Below are positions 22,968 through 35,599 of a stretch of DNA of 64,000 nucleotides, piece by piece. The notes under the pieces are model-generated. The model was not told the DNA's origin, did not search any database, and was given only the letters and a program-made list of their open reading frames with translations. The position numbers and the translations under genes are program-made. Source of the DNA: Gamsiella multidivaricata (taxonomy: Eukaryota; Mortierellomycota; Mortierellomycetes; Mortierellales; Mortierellaceae); NCBI RefSeq assembly GCF_025024155.1, contig NW_026251790.1, positions 62,001 through 126,000 of the forward strand. Direction: 5' to 3'. Numbering within the stretch: position 1 is the first letter of the stretch; every line of letters starts with the position of its first letter.

Positions 22968-24462
22968 GATCACGATACCCAGCAACCCAACCCCCCCTCT
23001 TCCCCCGCACACACATACACACATATAATGCAATCGTGCATAACAGGGAATCATTTCCATTCTTAGGAGTAGGTTCTTTGCCCGCGCCACGCGTGCAATT
23101 CCCCTTGCTTTCCCTAGTATTCATACCCACCCTGACCGTCCAGTTTTTTTTTCTTGCTTTCTTGTCTTTTGCAGCTTAATATCTTTCATGTAATGGCATA
23201 ATTGTACATATCAACAAATAAAAAGAATCAGTTCGTTTTTCGAAAAAAAAAAAAAGACTTTCAGGTTTGTCAAAGGCGCCATTTTTTGGGAGGAAGGATG
23301 AGGAGAGGGGGCGTTTTTTTTTTTTAGTGAGAAATTCGAATGCACGCCTTGCATTCTTCCATTTATTTGTATCAATGAAAAAAAAAGGTATTTGGGAAAC
23401 CGGCAGGGCCTTTTCGCATACTATATGCGCTGTGTGCCCATGATAGGGAGAGAGAGAGAGAGAGGAGGCTGTGTATTGCGTGTGCAGAAATTATCGCTCA
23501 AAGTAATTGTTGTAATGTGCGCTGCCCGAAAAGGCCACGAACGATCTCGGGAGCCGGTTCAGGTGTGTTATCGGGACATCCCTCTCTAAGCAGTAGAGGG
23601 TGTCCGCGCTCGTGCGCGTACTTGTCTGTGTCTGTGTCTGTTTCTGCTCTTGGGGCCAGCGCCGGCCTCGGTCTCGGTCTTGGGACGGCTAGTCGGTAAT
23701 GGCATGCGGTCGTATTGACGGCGGGACGTGCAGCAACTGAGCAACATTTTTGATCTTGAGTATTGAAAACGCGTAAAAAATAAATAAATAAATAAATAAA
23801 TAAATAAAGGTCGTAGGTAGTTGTTTGGTAGATCTGGTAGAGATCTTTCTGAGAAGCTGTGTGTATGATGTGTATATAAGAGGTAGCCGGCAATGGGCAG
23901 TAAGGTCAAAGTTACTATGTAAGAACGAGGGTGAGGGCGTTGACTTGGATGAGGAAAGAATACCAAGGACCTGCCCTTCGTTTTATACATCGACCCCCTC
24001 CCCCTTCCCTTACCTGAAGGATCCTTCCCTTGGGACATTTTGCTTCCCAAAACGAGCGACAAAAAATCATGCACTGGTTTCCTAATTGTTTCTCAAACGA
24101 GTGTTCGAGGTCGTTTTGAATACCCAGTAAGGAGCTTGTGTATAAGGTCTACGCTGTCGACTCTTGGCCTCTTGGCCTCTTGGCAATACAGCTACAGAGC
24201 ACGTCACGATAGATGGTGAGCAGATTCAAGTCTAATTGCATTCGCCCACAGGTACGAACTCATCCAAGTTTGGGTACGATAAATTGATTTGCTTCAGCGA
24301 TTAAAGTTATTATTATTATATTATAGATAGTAAGTACTATGTTGAAATGTGTGCGGGTATAGACACCGTCAAAGAGGACTCTATATACAAGGGTGTGACG
24401 GGCATGATATCATGGTTTTATCTTCGTGGCGTGAATGCTGATTGCGGCCTCGGTTCTCGATT
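22968..24462. other. Start of single-copy core, non-coding
   Basis: 3' UTR of B2 and 3' region of the Gln/His-rich gene, in convergent arrangement. Contains an AAAT tetranucleotide microsatellite (23775-23808), GA repeats near 23448-23463 and ATT repeats near 24308-24325. No gene recognised. Confidence 0.5.
23775..23808. repeat. (AAAT)n microsatellite
   Basis: About eight copies of taaa/aaat in perfect tandem. Confidence 0.9.
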
Positions 24463-27400
24463 CTAAGCCATCACGAGCGGCTGGAACTCGTATCGCGACT
24501 TTGGCACCAACATGAACGCAATGCGCTCGCAGGGGTCTTCTTGTGTTTGATCGAGCGGAGCATGTATATCATCCTGGGCCTCCAAGGCGAGTGGAGAAAG
24601 CTGCTTCGGGGACGGCAGCAAAGGTTGTACCATAGTCAAGCCAGTCTTGGCAGAGACGCGCTCCTTCCGTCCCATGGCCAGTAGTGCAATCACTTGACGA
24701 CGGGTTGCTTCTTGCTGCTCCACATCAAAGGCTGAGGAGATAACATCGGTCGGTAGTGCACTGTTGAGATCATTGGTGGATTGTTCAATCTTCTCCGCGG
24801 GCGCTCTAGGCTGGAGCGAGGATAGCTCGTGACCACGACCATTGGCAAGCCTCAGTGAGTCTCTTGGACGGGCGGACAATGTTGTTGTTTTCGTGGTGGT
24901 CATGGCATCTGTAGGTGCGGCACTGGAAGGGGTCGTTTCGTTATGTTGTGGATCATGCATCGGTCGGGATGAGCGAGAGATTGTCGTCGTCTTGGAGCGG
25001 AAGAGTGTGACCTTTCGATGAACTGGAATACGCTCAGACGCAGCGGCCTTGAGCGGCAGGAAAGAGGTACTCGCAGAGATTGGAGGGCAGTACTTCACAG
25101 CAGAGTCACCATCTGCGGGCCCGACCTGCTGCAAATCAACAACGCCATCAAGTCCAGGCGCGAGCGAACGCGCTGCATAGACCGTCTCCATGGCCAAACT
25201 TGCACTTGCTGTCTTCTCGTCAGTGAATTGAATGTTGGGATCACTGCTGGATCCAGCGAATGAATTTGGACGATTGCCAAAACGGCTGGAGCATCGGCGG
25301 GCGAGGGAACGTATGGAGGGTGCAATGCTCTTCAACGTCCTTCTGCGACTCAAGGGCGTGACTGATTCCTGTGGTTGGAGCACAACTGGCTGAAGCGAGT
25401 CCAGGGATGCAGGGGTGTCCTCGTTATTGCTTGTGTGAGTACTGTCACGCTCCTTTAAGTCTTTGGCCTCGTTCCTCTTTATCAGTCGGAGGCCTGCGGA
25501 TAGAATTGGACAGTCTGAAACGATCGACTTTGCCGCTCCGGCCTCCTTGGCAGTTCCTACAGAGGCTTTTGTCTTTGCAACCTTGATCTCCTTTGGCTTC
25601 CTACTGTCACAGCATACAGAAACAGCTTGGGATTGGGAAAGGCCAAGCGCTTGTGCAGTCCGTGGCGAAAGTGATGATGATGTGATGCGATTCAATGAAC
25701 TTGTCCTAGCAAATGGATCCTGCTCAGGAGGGCAAAGCCCTCCTTGTTGCTGCCCCTGCTGCTGTTGCCCTTCCTGTTGCTGCAGCTGTTGTTGTTGTTG
25801 TTGTTGCTGTTGCTGTTGCCACTGCGCCTCCTTGCGCTTCCGCTCTACCAACGCCTCCTCTTGCAACTGCTGCTGCTGATAGTAACAATGCCTTTCCCAC
25901 GCGAGCTCATTAGCCGTTCGACCTTTTTGTGAATGATATGCTGTGGGGTATCGCCCAAGGTCGTGGGCCGAGATGGCTGCCGCATGGCCGTGATGGACAT
26001 GATAATGGTACCTATGCGGAAGCACCTTACGGTGGAAATGATACTCCTGGCTGTGGAATTGGTGCTCCTCCTGTTGATGGCGTTGTTGTTGGAGGTATTG
26101 TTGGTGCATTTGGTATCGCTGACGACGCAGGGAGTACTCTTGTCGCGCCTGCTCTGCTGGAGATAGGTCCTCAAACTTTGGTGAGACTGGAACGGCCTGC
26201 TCAGCATACTGGTTTCTTGACGAGGTTGTTTGGGTGAGTGACAGCGACCGACGATGGCCTGAACGTGACGAGTGTTCAGAGCGAGTGGCCTGGTACTGAC
26301 GGTGAGGGTGAGCCTGGCCATGATGATCACTGTGATCTTGTAAATGGCTGAATCTAGGCGGAATCTGTTGATGATAGCGATAGTGAGGCTGAGGCTGAGG
26401 TTGAATCTGATAATGACGCTGGTCCTGCCACTGAACAAAAGAGTATGGCGTAGGCTGGTGATGATGGTAGTGATGATTATTGTGCGTGCGTTGGTGATGG
26501 TCGAAGGTGGCCGAGATTTGCCTTGCGGGCAAAAGGTTTGGCGACGGCTGGGATGACGATGATGTTGAGCCCTCATATGGTTCATTAATTAGCTGGCTAG
26601 CGCGGTGCTCTTGTCGGGGCTCCTGCTGAACACCATTAGGAGTAATGATGGTGTGCTGGCTATCGAACCGATACTGGAGATCCTGGGATGGATATGGTTG
26701 TTGGTGATGTCGCTCCTCCATTTGGTGGATATTGTCGCTGGACATGCGCCAAGCGGCATTGGCCTGTTCAGGGGACAACTCACCAGGACCTATAGCAAGG
26801 CTCCACTGTGTCTGTGTCAGCCAGGCCGCAACAAAATCATCCTTGGTTTGTGCGTTGGGTAGATGTCCATCGCTGAGACTCCAGGCCACGTTCCTAGAGC
26901 TGTAGAGATTGGGGACGCTTAAGAAATGGTTGGATTCAAGGTTTGGGATGGCAAGAGAACGCGGCGGACTTGATTGGCGATCAGAGTCGATGGTGTGCAA
27001 CAGTTTGTATTGGATGGGCTCATGATCGGCGCTGTTCGCCACAGCGATAGGCAAACTGCAGTAGTATGCGTGGGATTGGGTAAGCGACTGGGCATTCTCA
27101 GTCATGCCATCCATGAGAGTGAGGGTGTTGGTGCGTGACGATTGAGAGTATGGAGGATTGGTGGATCGGTCGTCACGGTGGTATTGATGATGATGATGAT
27201 GCTGGTGCCTGGATTTGAGATGGCGCCGCGCCGCTCCGCGGAGACTGCGCGCCTTCCTCCTGAGGCGCCTCTTCATGCTCTGCAGGAGACTGAGGAGGAT
27301 CATGGTTAGTGTAACCGAAAGCAGCGTGGCGATGGATGACTTGGAAACCTTGGACCCTCGAGTCGACAGTGCATCCTGGTGTCGTCGACTTTCCACAGGA

Positions 27401-28173
27401 ACTGTATTAGCGGTGGGGAGGCCTGAGCTCGCACCTGCAGTAGCTTCTTTGGAGGTAGGTGGCGAAGGGCTGCTGGGTACAGTGAACACAAATGCCGCAC
27501 TTGCGCATTCTAGATGCTCATCTGACTTCTGTGTAGAAGAAGAGCCTTCGCTTCCATCGGCGGTCAAAAGCAACGGTGCATCCAAAGGAAATGAACGGAG
27601 TTGAGCTGTTGTCGATGTGCAGGATGACGGCGAGGAGAGTGCCGTGGAGGTCGAGACGGAGACAGACGGCAAGGAAGATGATTGCGATATGGACGTGGAC
27701 GACGTCGAAGTAGTCGAGACGTTCCTAATGAGTACTCTCATCTACACACACGAACAAACGAAAGCGTGCACGCATTATGTTATCATCGTTATTCATTGCG
27801 GGAATAGTTTCGACAATTTGTCGGGGTTATGTAGTTTGTAGATAGTATCGATGGGGCAATCGTGGCAAAAAAAAAAAAAAGGGAAGGGGAACAAACGCGT
27901 GTCATTGGACGACGCAGCAACAACGGGCGGAAAATGGCGATCGATACATGGACAATTGGTGGCAAAGCAGAAAAAAAAAGTTCAATCCTATCACATTCTT
28001 GGTGGATTTACCTTTTGGGTAGCCTTGTCCTGATATCGCTGTTGTGCATCGATCAGCAACGTTTGGACCAGATGTGTTGGCTGCTTCGATTGAGAGATCA
28101 TCGAGGAGGAGAACATGGTGAGGGTGAAGAAGACGCTATAGCGAGCCACGATAGGGGAAAGGATGTTGGACAT
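24463..28173 (-). CDS. Large Gln/His/Ser-rich single-pass membrane protein, function unknown
   Basis: The main exon, 27741-24463, encodes 1092 residues. I think a first exon precedes it at 28173-28012. It starts MSNILSPIVARYSVFFTLTM with a good start context (gcagccatg), ends at an AAG|gtaaat donor and keeps phase 0 to the gtgtgtag acceptor directly before the ATG at 27741. The total would be 1146 residues. In the main exon a hydrophobic segment near residue 145-160 (IATLLSVTLTMILLSLL) is followed by a very basic stretch (KRRLRRKARSLRG), typical of a stop-transfer anchor with the long C-terminal part in the cytosol. The rest is low complexity: His runs, a Gln tract at about 25770-25820 and many Ser. 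No enzymatic domain is recognised. It lies in the single-copy core between the inverted arms. The first exon is the least certain part. Confidence 0.65.
25744..25825. repeat. CAG/CAA (poly-Gln) coding repeat
   Basis: Interrupted ctg/ttg triplets on the plus strand encode Gln runs on the minus strand within the large Gln/His-rich protein. Mixed CAG and CAA codons suggest that the amino acid run is selected or at least partly stabilised. Confidence 0.8.
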
Positions 28174-30058
28174 GGCTGCAGATTTTCCAAGAAAAAAAAA
28201 TGGGGTGTGTGTCCGAGGACAAAGCAGCTGTCAAGGTTGGCTCGATGGCGATGGTGTTACTGCGGTGAATGTTTGGATGGTGGTATTGGACTGAGCACAA
28301 GAAGGGCAGGGTTGCCACTGTCTTGGCGAGAGACAAGGAGGGGAATGTGTTGTTTGTGCGCGTTGCCACCGCAAGTGGGATCAACTGGCGTGTGTATGTA
28401 TGAGGAGGTGCGTGGTGTGGTGTGGTGTGGTGTAGTGTAGCAGATGTGATATGGTGAAGATGGTGGCAAAGGAGGAAAAAAAATCTGGTTGTATAAACGG
28501 CGTATAAGCGACGTGATGTGAAATGAAAAAGATGAAGGGGGTGCTCGCCCGGAAGAGAAACGAAGGAGGGATACAAAGGAGGAGGAGATGTGGAGCTGCA
28601 AGGCAAAGCAGAAGTAGAAAGGTAAGAGAAGAAAAGGAGGAGGAGAATGGAGGATGGGATATCGACGCAAGAAGACGTCAATTGGGTATACGATCGGATA
28701 TTCAGATATTAAAAAAACGAGAGAGAAGAGGAAGGAGAGGAAGCGAGAAAAGAAAGGAGTACTGGTCGGAGGAAAAACAGAGCGAAGAGGTGGCGAGATA
28801 AAAAACTTTTTTTGTGTTTTGGACAAGTGGAGTGAGTGCGTGCTTGTATGTTTGTATGTGAGCACACAAACTCCATGCACACAACCATAAACATCCATCG
28901 CGCAAACCTAGTCTGCAGCAGCGCCGACAGGGCATGCATGTGTCTGATTCTTCACTGCGAAAGAGCACTCGCAGAGAACGGAGGAAGAGGGCCCTCTGCA
29001 TAGACTCTACCCGCCAAAAACTATCCGTGGATGCATCTGCCCTTTGTTGGCTTAATGTCTTTAAGATGCATACACACCTCCAAAATGGCATGGACGACAG
29101 GAGAACGGAGATGAGAGGATAAGGTGGCATCTATTTTTCCGCTGCTCTCACAATCGAGCTAGTTCTTGTTTTCGAATCTATTTCTTATGAAGTAGTCCTC
29201 ATGAAGCACCGCTTCAGCTCTCCAGACCGACGAACACGAACAACTCCAGACATTCATCTGAGCAAGTCCAGGCCAGGACAACTGGGAAAACTATCGAGAT
29301 TGAACGTTGCTGCAAACCAATTGATCCGAATCGCATTTAAGAAAAACAAAACATCTTGTCAAAGCATCCAGTACAGGACAGATGTTCCGACTCCCCAAAA
29401 GGGCGAAAGATAGGCTGGGTCAAATGTTGTCCTGATCACAATGAGCATCGCCCAAACCAACTTTGGGCGAGAATGCGACCTCAGTACAACAACACATATA
29501 CACACACACACACATAAAAAAAAAGTGTGATTATAGAGCATCCGAGGAGCAGGTCGCACATGTACACCACGATAAACAGGCAGAAACACGCATGCACCTT
29601 CCTCTCCTCTCAACGTTCCTCAGCGTGGTATGCTTATGTATGGAAGCACAGAGCAGATGATCTCGACTTGTCTGTAGTTTGCTCCGAGGAAAAATGAGGG
29701 TGGTGAGCGTTGCACAAACGTCGTCCGTTGTGGAGAGATAGGTGAGTCTAGGCTCTTGCCAGTTGTAATTGCGCATCCTTGTATGAACGCAATTTCTGCT
29801 TGCACCCTCCAAACAAGTTTCCGATGCATCGTACCTTTTGGGTGTATATAAACCCATGGAACAGCGTGGATAAAATCAACTTCGGTACATCTCTAGCTTA
29901 CAAACGTACATATCCTCGACTGAGAGTAAAGCGTCCAGTAGTCGATTTTTATTCATGTGAGATACTTGGTATCGTCCCTGGTCAACTCTGTGAAGAGATA
30001 ATGCCAGAGTCTTGATAGGGATATGGCATCAATTCGTCTACCCCTCCTTTATCCTTCC
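28174..30058. other. Intergenic, no gene recognised
   Basis: Region upstream of the Gln/His-rich gene (-) and downstream of the coiled-coil gene (-). Long CT-rich tracts on the minus strand create open frames (for example 28257-28898) with low-complexity translations that I do not accept as genes. A CA microsatellite lies near 29495-29515. Confidence 0.5.
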
Positions 30059-31658
30059 TTAGTAGCACCACACCTTTGGCCGGATGGTGAACGTCTCTTC
30101 ACTGTCTTTGAATGCCGGAAAGATAACCAAGGCTATCTTGCCTGTCGGATTACTCTTGAGCGATGGCGCCATTGTATCTTCATCAAAGGGCACGCCTAGA
30201 GGAGTTGACACTGGTGCGATAACCGATTCCAATCCAGTCATCGCCACCGCGAGATCAAAGGATTTGCTACACATCTCCTTAATCTTAGTACCCTCATTCG
30301 AGCCCGTATATACCCTCGAGATAAGATCCGTCAGACTACTGGCTGTGGCCGTCACTGCTGCCTCCTGTCGAATCTTAGTCTCTGGATCCTGTGTAAGCAT
30401 GACACAAAGCTGCTGGCGCCAGCGGATGGCCAGTTTGTCGTTTCGCTTGTGCATCCAGTCGTAAATCTCCTGGAAACCCTTGTTGTAGTCGAAGATGCAG
30501 CATAGAGGCTTGCCAAAAAAGTTGGAGACAAGGGTTGACATGATAACTGATTCCATGAACAGGTTCAGATGAAATGGCTCCAGCTTGTCCTCATCGATCG
30601 GAAAATCCGCCAATAGACCGGTGCTTTTGAAGTGATCAATAGCCGCAACTCGGTTCAAGTTCACTGATCGTCCACCCTGCGCTTTGCGAACCAAATGTTC
30701 AATTGAGGCCTTGAGCTGCGTCAGACGGTCTATGATGGTCGAATGGTCGTCGTCTGTTGCACGAATCAAGCGGACGTGGTCCAGATAGTTCTTTGACATC
30801 ACTTCATAGTCCCTTTCTCGCTTGATCATTTTTGCTTGGAGCTCCTGGTTTTGGCGGCGAACATCCTCGTAAGCCTTGAGAAGTCGATCGTGGTCTGTCT
30901 TCAAGGTCTGCTGGTCCTGCACGGTGTCGTTCAGGTTCATCTTAAGACTTCCCGTTATGGCATTGAGTTCGTCGATCCTGTTGATGAGTGCCCTTGTCGA
31001 GTCCTCGCTAGATATCGAGCTCGGCACAGGAGAGCTCTCCCTGCTTGCAGATAGTTTGTCTGATGAAAGTTTTTGTTTGAGTGCCACTAATCCTCTTTGC
31101 TCAAGTTCGGTCAGATTGTTGCCTCGAGAAGCTGGTCTTGCTGGAATATTTAAAGGGTTCACTTTGAAGGGCTGGTGACCTACGTGGAAGAAACCATTAA
31201 AATGGTTAGCTAAAACTGTTCAGCCCAGCTCTATAGACCGCACGCACAAGATGATGCTCACTTTGATCGAATGCAGCGTCACGGCCATCCATGAAAACGT
31301 CGCCCTCAGCATCAGTTCTACTCAAAGTGAGACTCTGGCGGGACGGCTCTGGCTGCACAGGACTTGCCATGGTCAGAGCGACAGTAGGCTTGCCGGTCGT
31401 GATGATGGGCGATGCTGGATTCGATCCATTTCGAACACTCTCATGGAATCGCGCGCCAAAGGGGTCCTCGGGCAGTGGTTTGACTTCTAAGGTGGTAGGG
31501 GAAGGTAACAAGCTGGACGATTTTCGCTTGTTCTCCTCAAAGGTCGGTGCTGCGTAGAAGTCCGAGTTGGCGCGACTGAGATTTAGTTGAATTTTGGGTG
31601 ATGGCGGGGATGAAGAGTAGGGACGGCGCGGCTGAGGCTGTGTCTTATAGGATGCCAT
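30059..31658 (-). CDS. Coiled-coil protein of unknown function
   Basis: Two exons, 31658-31262 and 31179-30059, join in frame across an 82-nt intron (gtgagc donor, gtag acceptor) to give 505 residues. Residues 1 to about 130 are disordered, Ser/Pro-rich and basic. Residues about 150-310 form a coiled coil (RIDELNAITGSLKMNLNDTV, then DHDRLLKAYEDVRRQNQEL). The C-terminal about 190 residues look globular and helical (FHLNLFMESVIMSTLVSNFF, then QEIYDWMHKRNDKLAIRWRQ) and end IRPKVWCY. Domain order and the Lys-Val-Trp-Cys end recall a fungal-specific coiled-coil family without known activity; I cannot name it. It is in the single-copy core and transcribed away from the Hsp70-like gene, with about 1.3 kb between starts. 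Confidence 0.75.
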
Positions 31659-32955
31659 GGAGTGGGAGCGGAATGCGACGGAGATGGTGGGGTGTGATGC
31701 AAATGTGAAAGGTAGGAAGAGCTGCGAAAAGACGACAACCCAGCTGAAGAAGGTTGTAAAGGGAGGACAGGGGGGCAGAAGGGAAGAGAAGAAAAGGAAA
31801 GAGACGCGTTAGAAGAAAAGAGAGAAGGACTTTTGGAGTGTCGATAAGACAGCTTGAGGCGGGCTGGGGGTAGGAAGTGGTGGGAGCAGCGCTCCGGGAG
31901 CAGTACAGAAGACCAAGACCTGGGGCCAAGTGCAGCAAGCGTGTAAGTGTTTGGGGGGTTGCCTCTCGTGGCGGTGTAACATCATGTGTATATGCTACTG
32001 AGGTAAGCAAGCAGGCATGGTAGAGCAAAGCAGCAACCTTTTTTTATATCGCCTTTGTGGGTGAGTGGGTGAGTGGGTGAGTGGGTGTGTGGGCTTGTGA
32101 GTGAATGTGTGAGTGGATGTATGGGGGCCTGAGTGGGATGGGCTACTGTGTCCATCCACATTGTCTCCCACACAATAACACAATAGTCTCTCTCTCCGTC
32201 TGCTCTCTTTCTGTTTCAGGTTAACGTTGATCCCTCTTCGACATCATCACATACATCATCCCGTAGACTCACACCCACCTGCAGCACGCACCCCGCCCGT
32301 ACCTGAGCGGCCAAGTTGTCCTGTCTCGTCTGGTGGCTACCCGCAGGTGCTGCACAGCCCAGCTCGGCCGCATAGATACCAGAGGCAAATAAAGACTTCA
32401 TCTTCCCACTGGGACAGTGGACAGTGGACATGGCCGCTTCCCCGGCTCACTCGCTCGCATCTGCTGTGTGCCATCCAACCCACAACCACAGTCGCAGCTG
32501 CAGGAGAAGGGGGAAGGGGGGAAGGCAAAGGAGGAACAGGGGATAATCCCTTCCTCCTTATCCCCTATACCTCTCTGTCTCCCTGTCTCTCTAGCCCTCA
32601 TTGCTGGGTCGCCAGCTGGGCGCCATTACCACTCTCGTTTGAAGCTGTAGAAAATAGGGCGCCCGTGGACAGGGGCTGTGGTCTCTTCGAGTGAGCGTAT
32701 TTTTCTTTTTCAACTCGCATATTTTCCCCTCCCCCTTCTTTCCTTTCTTTCCTCCACCCATCCATCTTTTTCTTTCCCATCCTCTTTGCATCCATCCCCC
32801 TCCCTCTTCCCCTCCCCCTCCTCCTCCTCCTCCTCCTCCTTGTCTATACCCTTCTTCGCACACTACTCTGATCACCCCATCTCCGGACACTCCATCGCAC
32901 ACGCACACACTCACCCCCCCTCTTAAGGCCCGCCGAAAAACAGACCCCTTTTGCG
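31659..32955. promoter_or_regulatory. Divergent promoter region, coiled-coil gene / Hsp70-like gene
   Basis: Non-coding. Contains a gtgagtggg tandem block near 32058-32100 and a long CT-rich tract, 32700-32860, just upstream of the Hsp70-like start. The latter is typical of a pyrimidine-rich leader. No gene seen. Confidence 0.55.
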
Positions 32956-35023
32956 ATGCAGCAGCAGGCCTTCAACCCAAAGGACTACCCCATTGTCGTC
33001 GCCATCGACTTTGGCACCACTTTTTCGTAAGTGTTGCCATCCGCTGTTCCGAGTGGCATTTTGCTTCTGTTTCCACCACCGCTTTATTTGGCACAATTAG
33101 AATGAAGCACGAGCGACTAACGATTATTGCTCCTTCTCTTCTCTATTATCTGTTCGTGCCTTGCAGAGGATGTGCCTATGCCTACGCCCAGGATGACAAG
33201 GAAGTGATTGACATCACCAGCTGGTATGACCATGACTAAAATACAGTGCAGCTGCCGCTATTGATTAGCAATGCTCCAACCTAAATAGCGAGCGATTCCC
33301 TAACTATTGCCCCTGTCCATGCTTCTTTACGTTTCCATCGTTATCGACGACGTTCCACAGGCCAAAGCAAAATATTCAGTATCCAAAGACGCCGACACTC
33401 AACTTGTACAGAAAAGATGATCCCGAGAACAAGCTGGTCGCATGGGGCTGGCGCGCCAAAATGGAGACCCTCAAGCCCACCGCCCGACATCACACATTAC
33501 TTTACCAATATAAGCTCCACCTCGACGAGAACCAGCAGAGCGCGCCCCTGGACGTCAACATCACTGTCCTCGAAGCCATCTCGCACTACCTTGACGCCTT
33601 CCACGAGTATGTTGTTGGCGAGATCATGCGCGGCTTCGCCAAGAATTTCCAGCGCGACCACTTCCGCTACTGTCTCACCGTCCCAGCAATGTGGTCCGAC
33701 AGGGCCAAGAACGTGATGAGACAGGCCGCCGTCAAAGCCAAGCTGATCAAGGAGACGGACCATCCCGACCGACTCATGTTGATCTCGGAGCCCGAGGCCG
33801 CGGCGCTCTACTGTGAGCGTAAGTGTGACCAGTTCGATCTCGGCAACGGCGACCGCTTCATGATTTGCGATGCTGGTGGTGGAACGGTCGATTTGATCGT
33901 CTTCGAGATCGCGGTCACCTCTGCAGGCCGCCGCCTGTCCGAGGTCACCAAGGGACACGGTGCCTCTTGCGGCTCTGTCTTCCTCGACAGACACATGCGT
34001 CGACTCCTCGAGGAAAAGTTTGGACACCACGCCGCTAACTTCCCTGCCAATATCATCCCCAACCTTGTCGACACGTTCGCGGATGTGATCAAGCCCCAGT
34101 TCGATGGTCTCGAGGACCAGTTTTTGCAGCTCCCTGCCAACCGCTGCTTTGACGACTTGGAGGATCCCGAGGCTGTGGGCATCGACGACGGTTACTTGGT
34201 CCTGACCGCTGCGGAGCTCAAGGAGAACGTCTTCGAGCCAGTTGTCAAGGACGTGCTTTCGTTGATCCAGGAACAGTTGACGCAGGCCAAGGACTGCGCT
34301 GCTATCTTCTTGGTCGGAGGATTCGGTTCATCCAACTATCTGTACAGCCGTGTCAAGGCCCAATTTAGTAACCAGGTCGGTCTCATCTCCATCCCTCCTC
34401 GTCCTGAATTGGCCGTGGTCCGTGGCGCTGTCTGCGTTGGATTGAATCCTCGCGTTGTCACATCCCGCATTGCCCGTCGATGCTACGGTATTTCATCAGA
34501 CCAGCCTTTCGAGAAGGGCAAGGATCCCTTGGCGAAGCGCAAGTTCGAGGTCAACGGTGTCTGGTGCATTGATCGTTTCTCTCCCTATGTCAGGAAGGGT
34601 CAGAAGCTGAATGTTGATGAGTGCATTTCGAGAGAGTTCTCGTTCACAAAATATTCGGAAGCGCCTGAGGACTACAATATTGCGCTGTATGCCGCCGACA
34701 CTGATGGTGACCCACCACGATATACCACTGACGCCGGTGTCTCCAAGCTGGCCGATATCCCTATTCCATGCCCACATGCCCCCTCTGCCCGCCTAGGTTC
34801 TATGGTACGAAATGGTGGCGATTGACAAATGGATCGAATTGTAATTTGTTTATTTTTTTCCGTGAGAGGATGTGTCACTAATCAACATTATTCTCTTTTT
34901 ATGATACAGGTCAAGGTCAAGGTGAACATGAACTTTGGGTTGAACGAGATCAAGGCAGAGGCAGTCGTTGGAGACAAGGTGTACAGTACTATCCTGCAGT
35001 TCGATGCTGTGGATACATATTAG
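32956..35023 (+). CDS. Hsp70-like (HSPA12-type) ATPase
   Basis: Exons 32956-33026, 33167-33223, 33361-34804 and 34910-35023 join in frame to 561 residues. The actin/Hsp70 nucleotide-binding fold is clear. Phosphate 1 is VAIDFGTTFSGCAYAY, spliced across intron 1. The connecting region is LMLISEPEAAALY, phosphate 2 is ICDAGGGTVDLIVFE and the adenosine motif is IFLVGGFGSSNYL. After about residue 390 there is only a short beta-rich tail instead of the full peptide-binding domain and lid. This short form and the LISEPEAAA wording match the HSPA12-like proteins that are expanded in fungi and animals. No ER or mitochondrial signal and no C-terminal EEVD, so it is probably cytosolic with undefined clients. 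The first three introns split the ATP-binding motif region. Confidence 0.88.
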
Positions 35024-35599
35024 AATGGCCTCAAGGGAGAAGCATTCAGCACACGCGTATATAAAAAAATTCAACATAACAGGCCAAACATACCTTTTTC
35101 TTTTGTTAAATGCTCAAAATAAAATATATCTAGCTATCTATTCATCTGCCGATTAATCTCTTGCAATGACTGATTATGTGAAATGCGATGGACGGTGCAT
35201 AGGCCAAATGATGCTGCTGTCTCCTATGACAGCGCCTCAAGCGATCGCCTTGAATAGCCCCGTCAGTAGGTCTTATACTCTTTTACTAAGGTAATGATCC
35301 CATTCATCCACTGCATGGATGACCACGCTTGACAAGGCCAGTATCCTCTGCCTTTCCCCTGGGTGATACATTTAAAGAATTCAACCTCTTCCAGCCTTGA
35401 AATTACACCGATTGAGATACACATATAGTTTTTGCACATAGTTCATTAAAATAATTACAAGTGGCAAAGATGGCGGCTATGGTATAGTAGGAAATTATGA
35501 GAAGACCTGCTTCTTCAGAAGGCTCCCTATGGTCCTTGGTATGATGCTGTACGAATGAAAAAGAGAGCGACCCTGGACGCTCTGTTAGATGTCGCGATC
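35024..35599. other. End of single-copy core
   Basis: 3' region of the Hsp70-like gene and of B3 (convergent). The sequence near 35440-35560 is presumably the B3 3' UTR. No gene seen. Confidence 0.5.

Noticed and set aside
28257..28898. 213-codon minus-strand open frame
   Set aside because: Produced by a CT-rich tract; Ser/Pro/Phe-rich translation, no recognisable features.
33497..34030. Antisense frame within the Hsp70-like gene, and similar antisense frames in the epimerase and transporter
   Set aside because: Shadows of well-identified coding sequence on the other strand.
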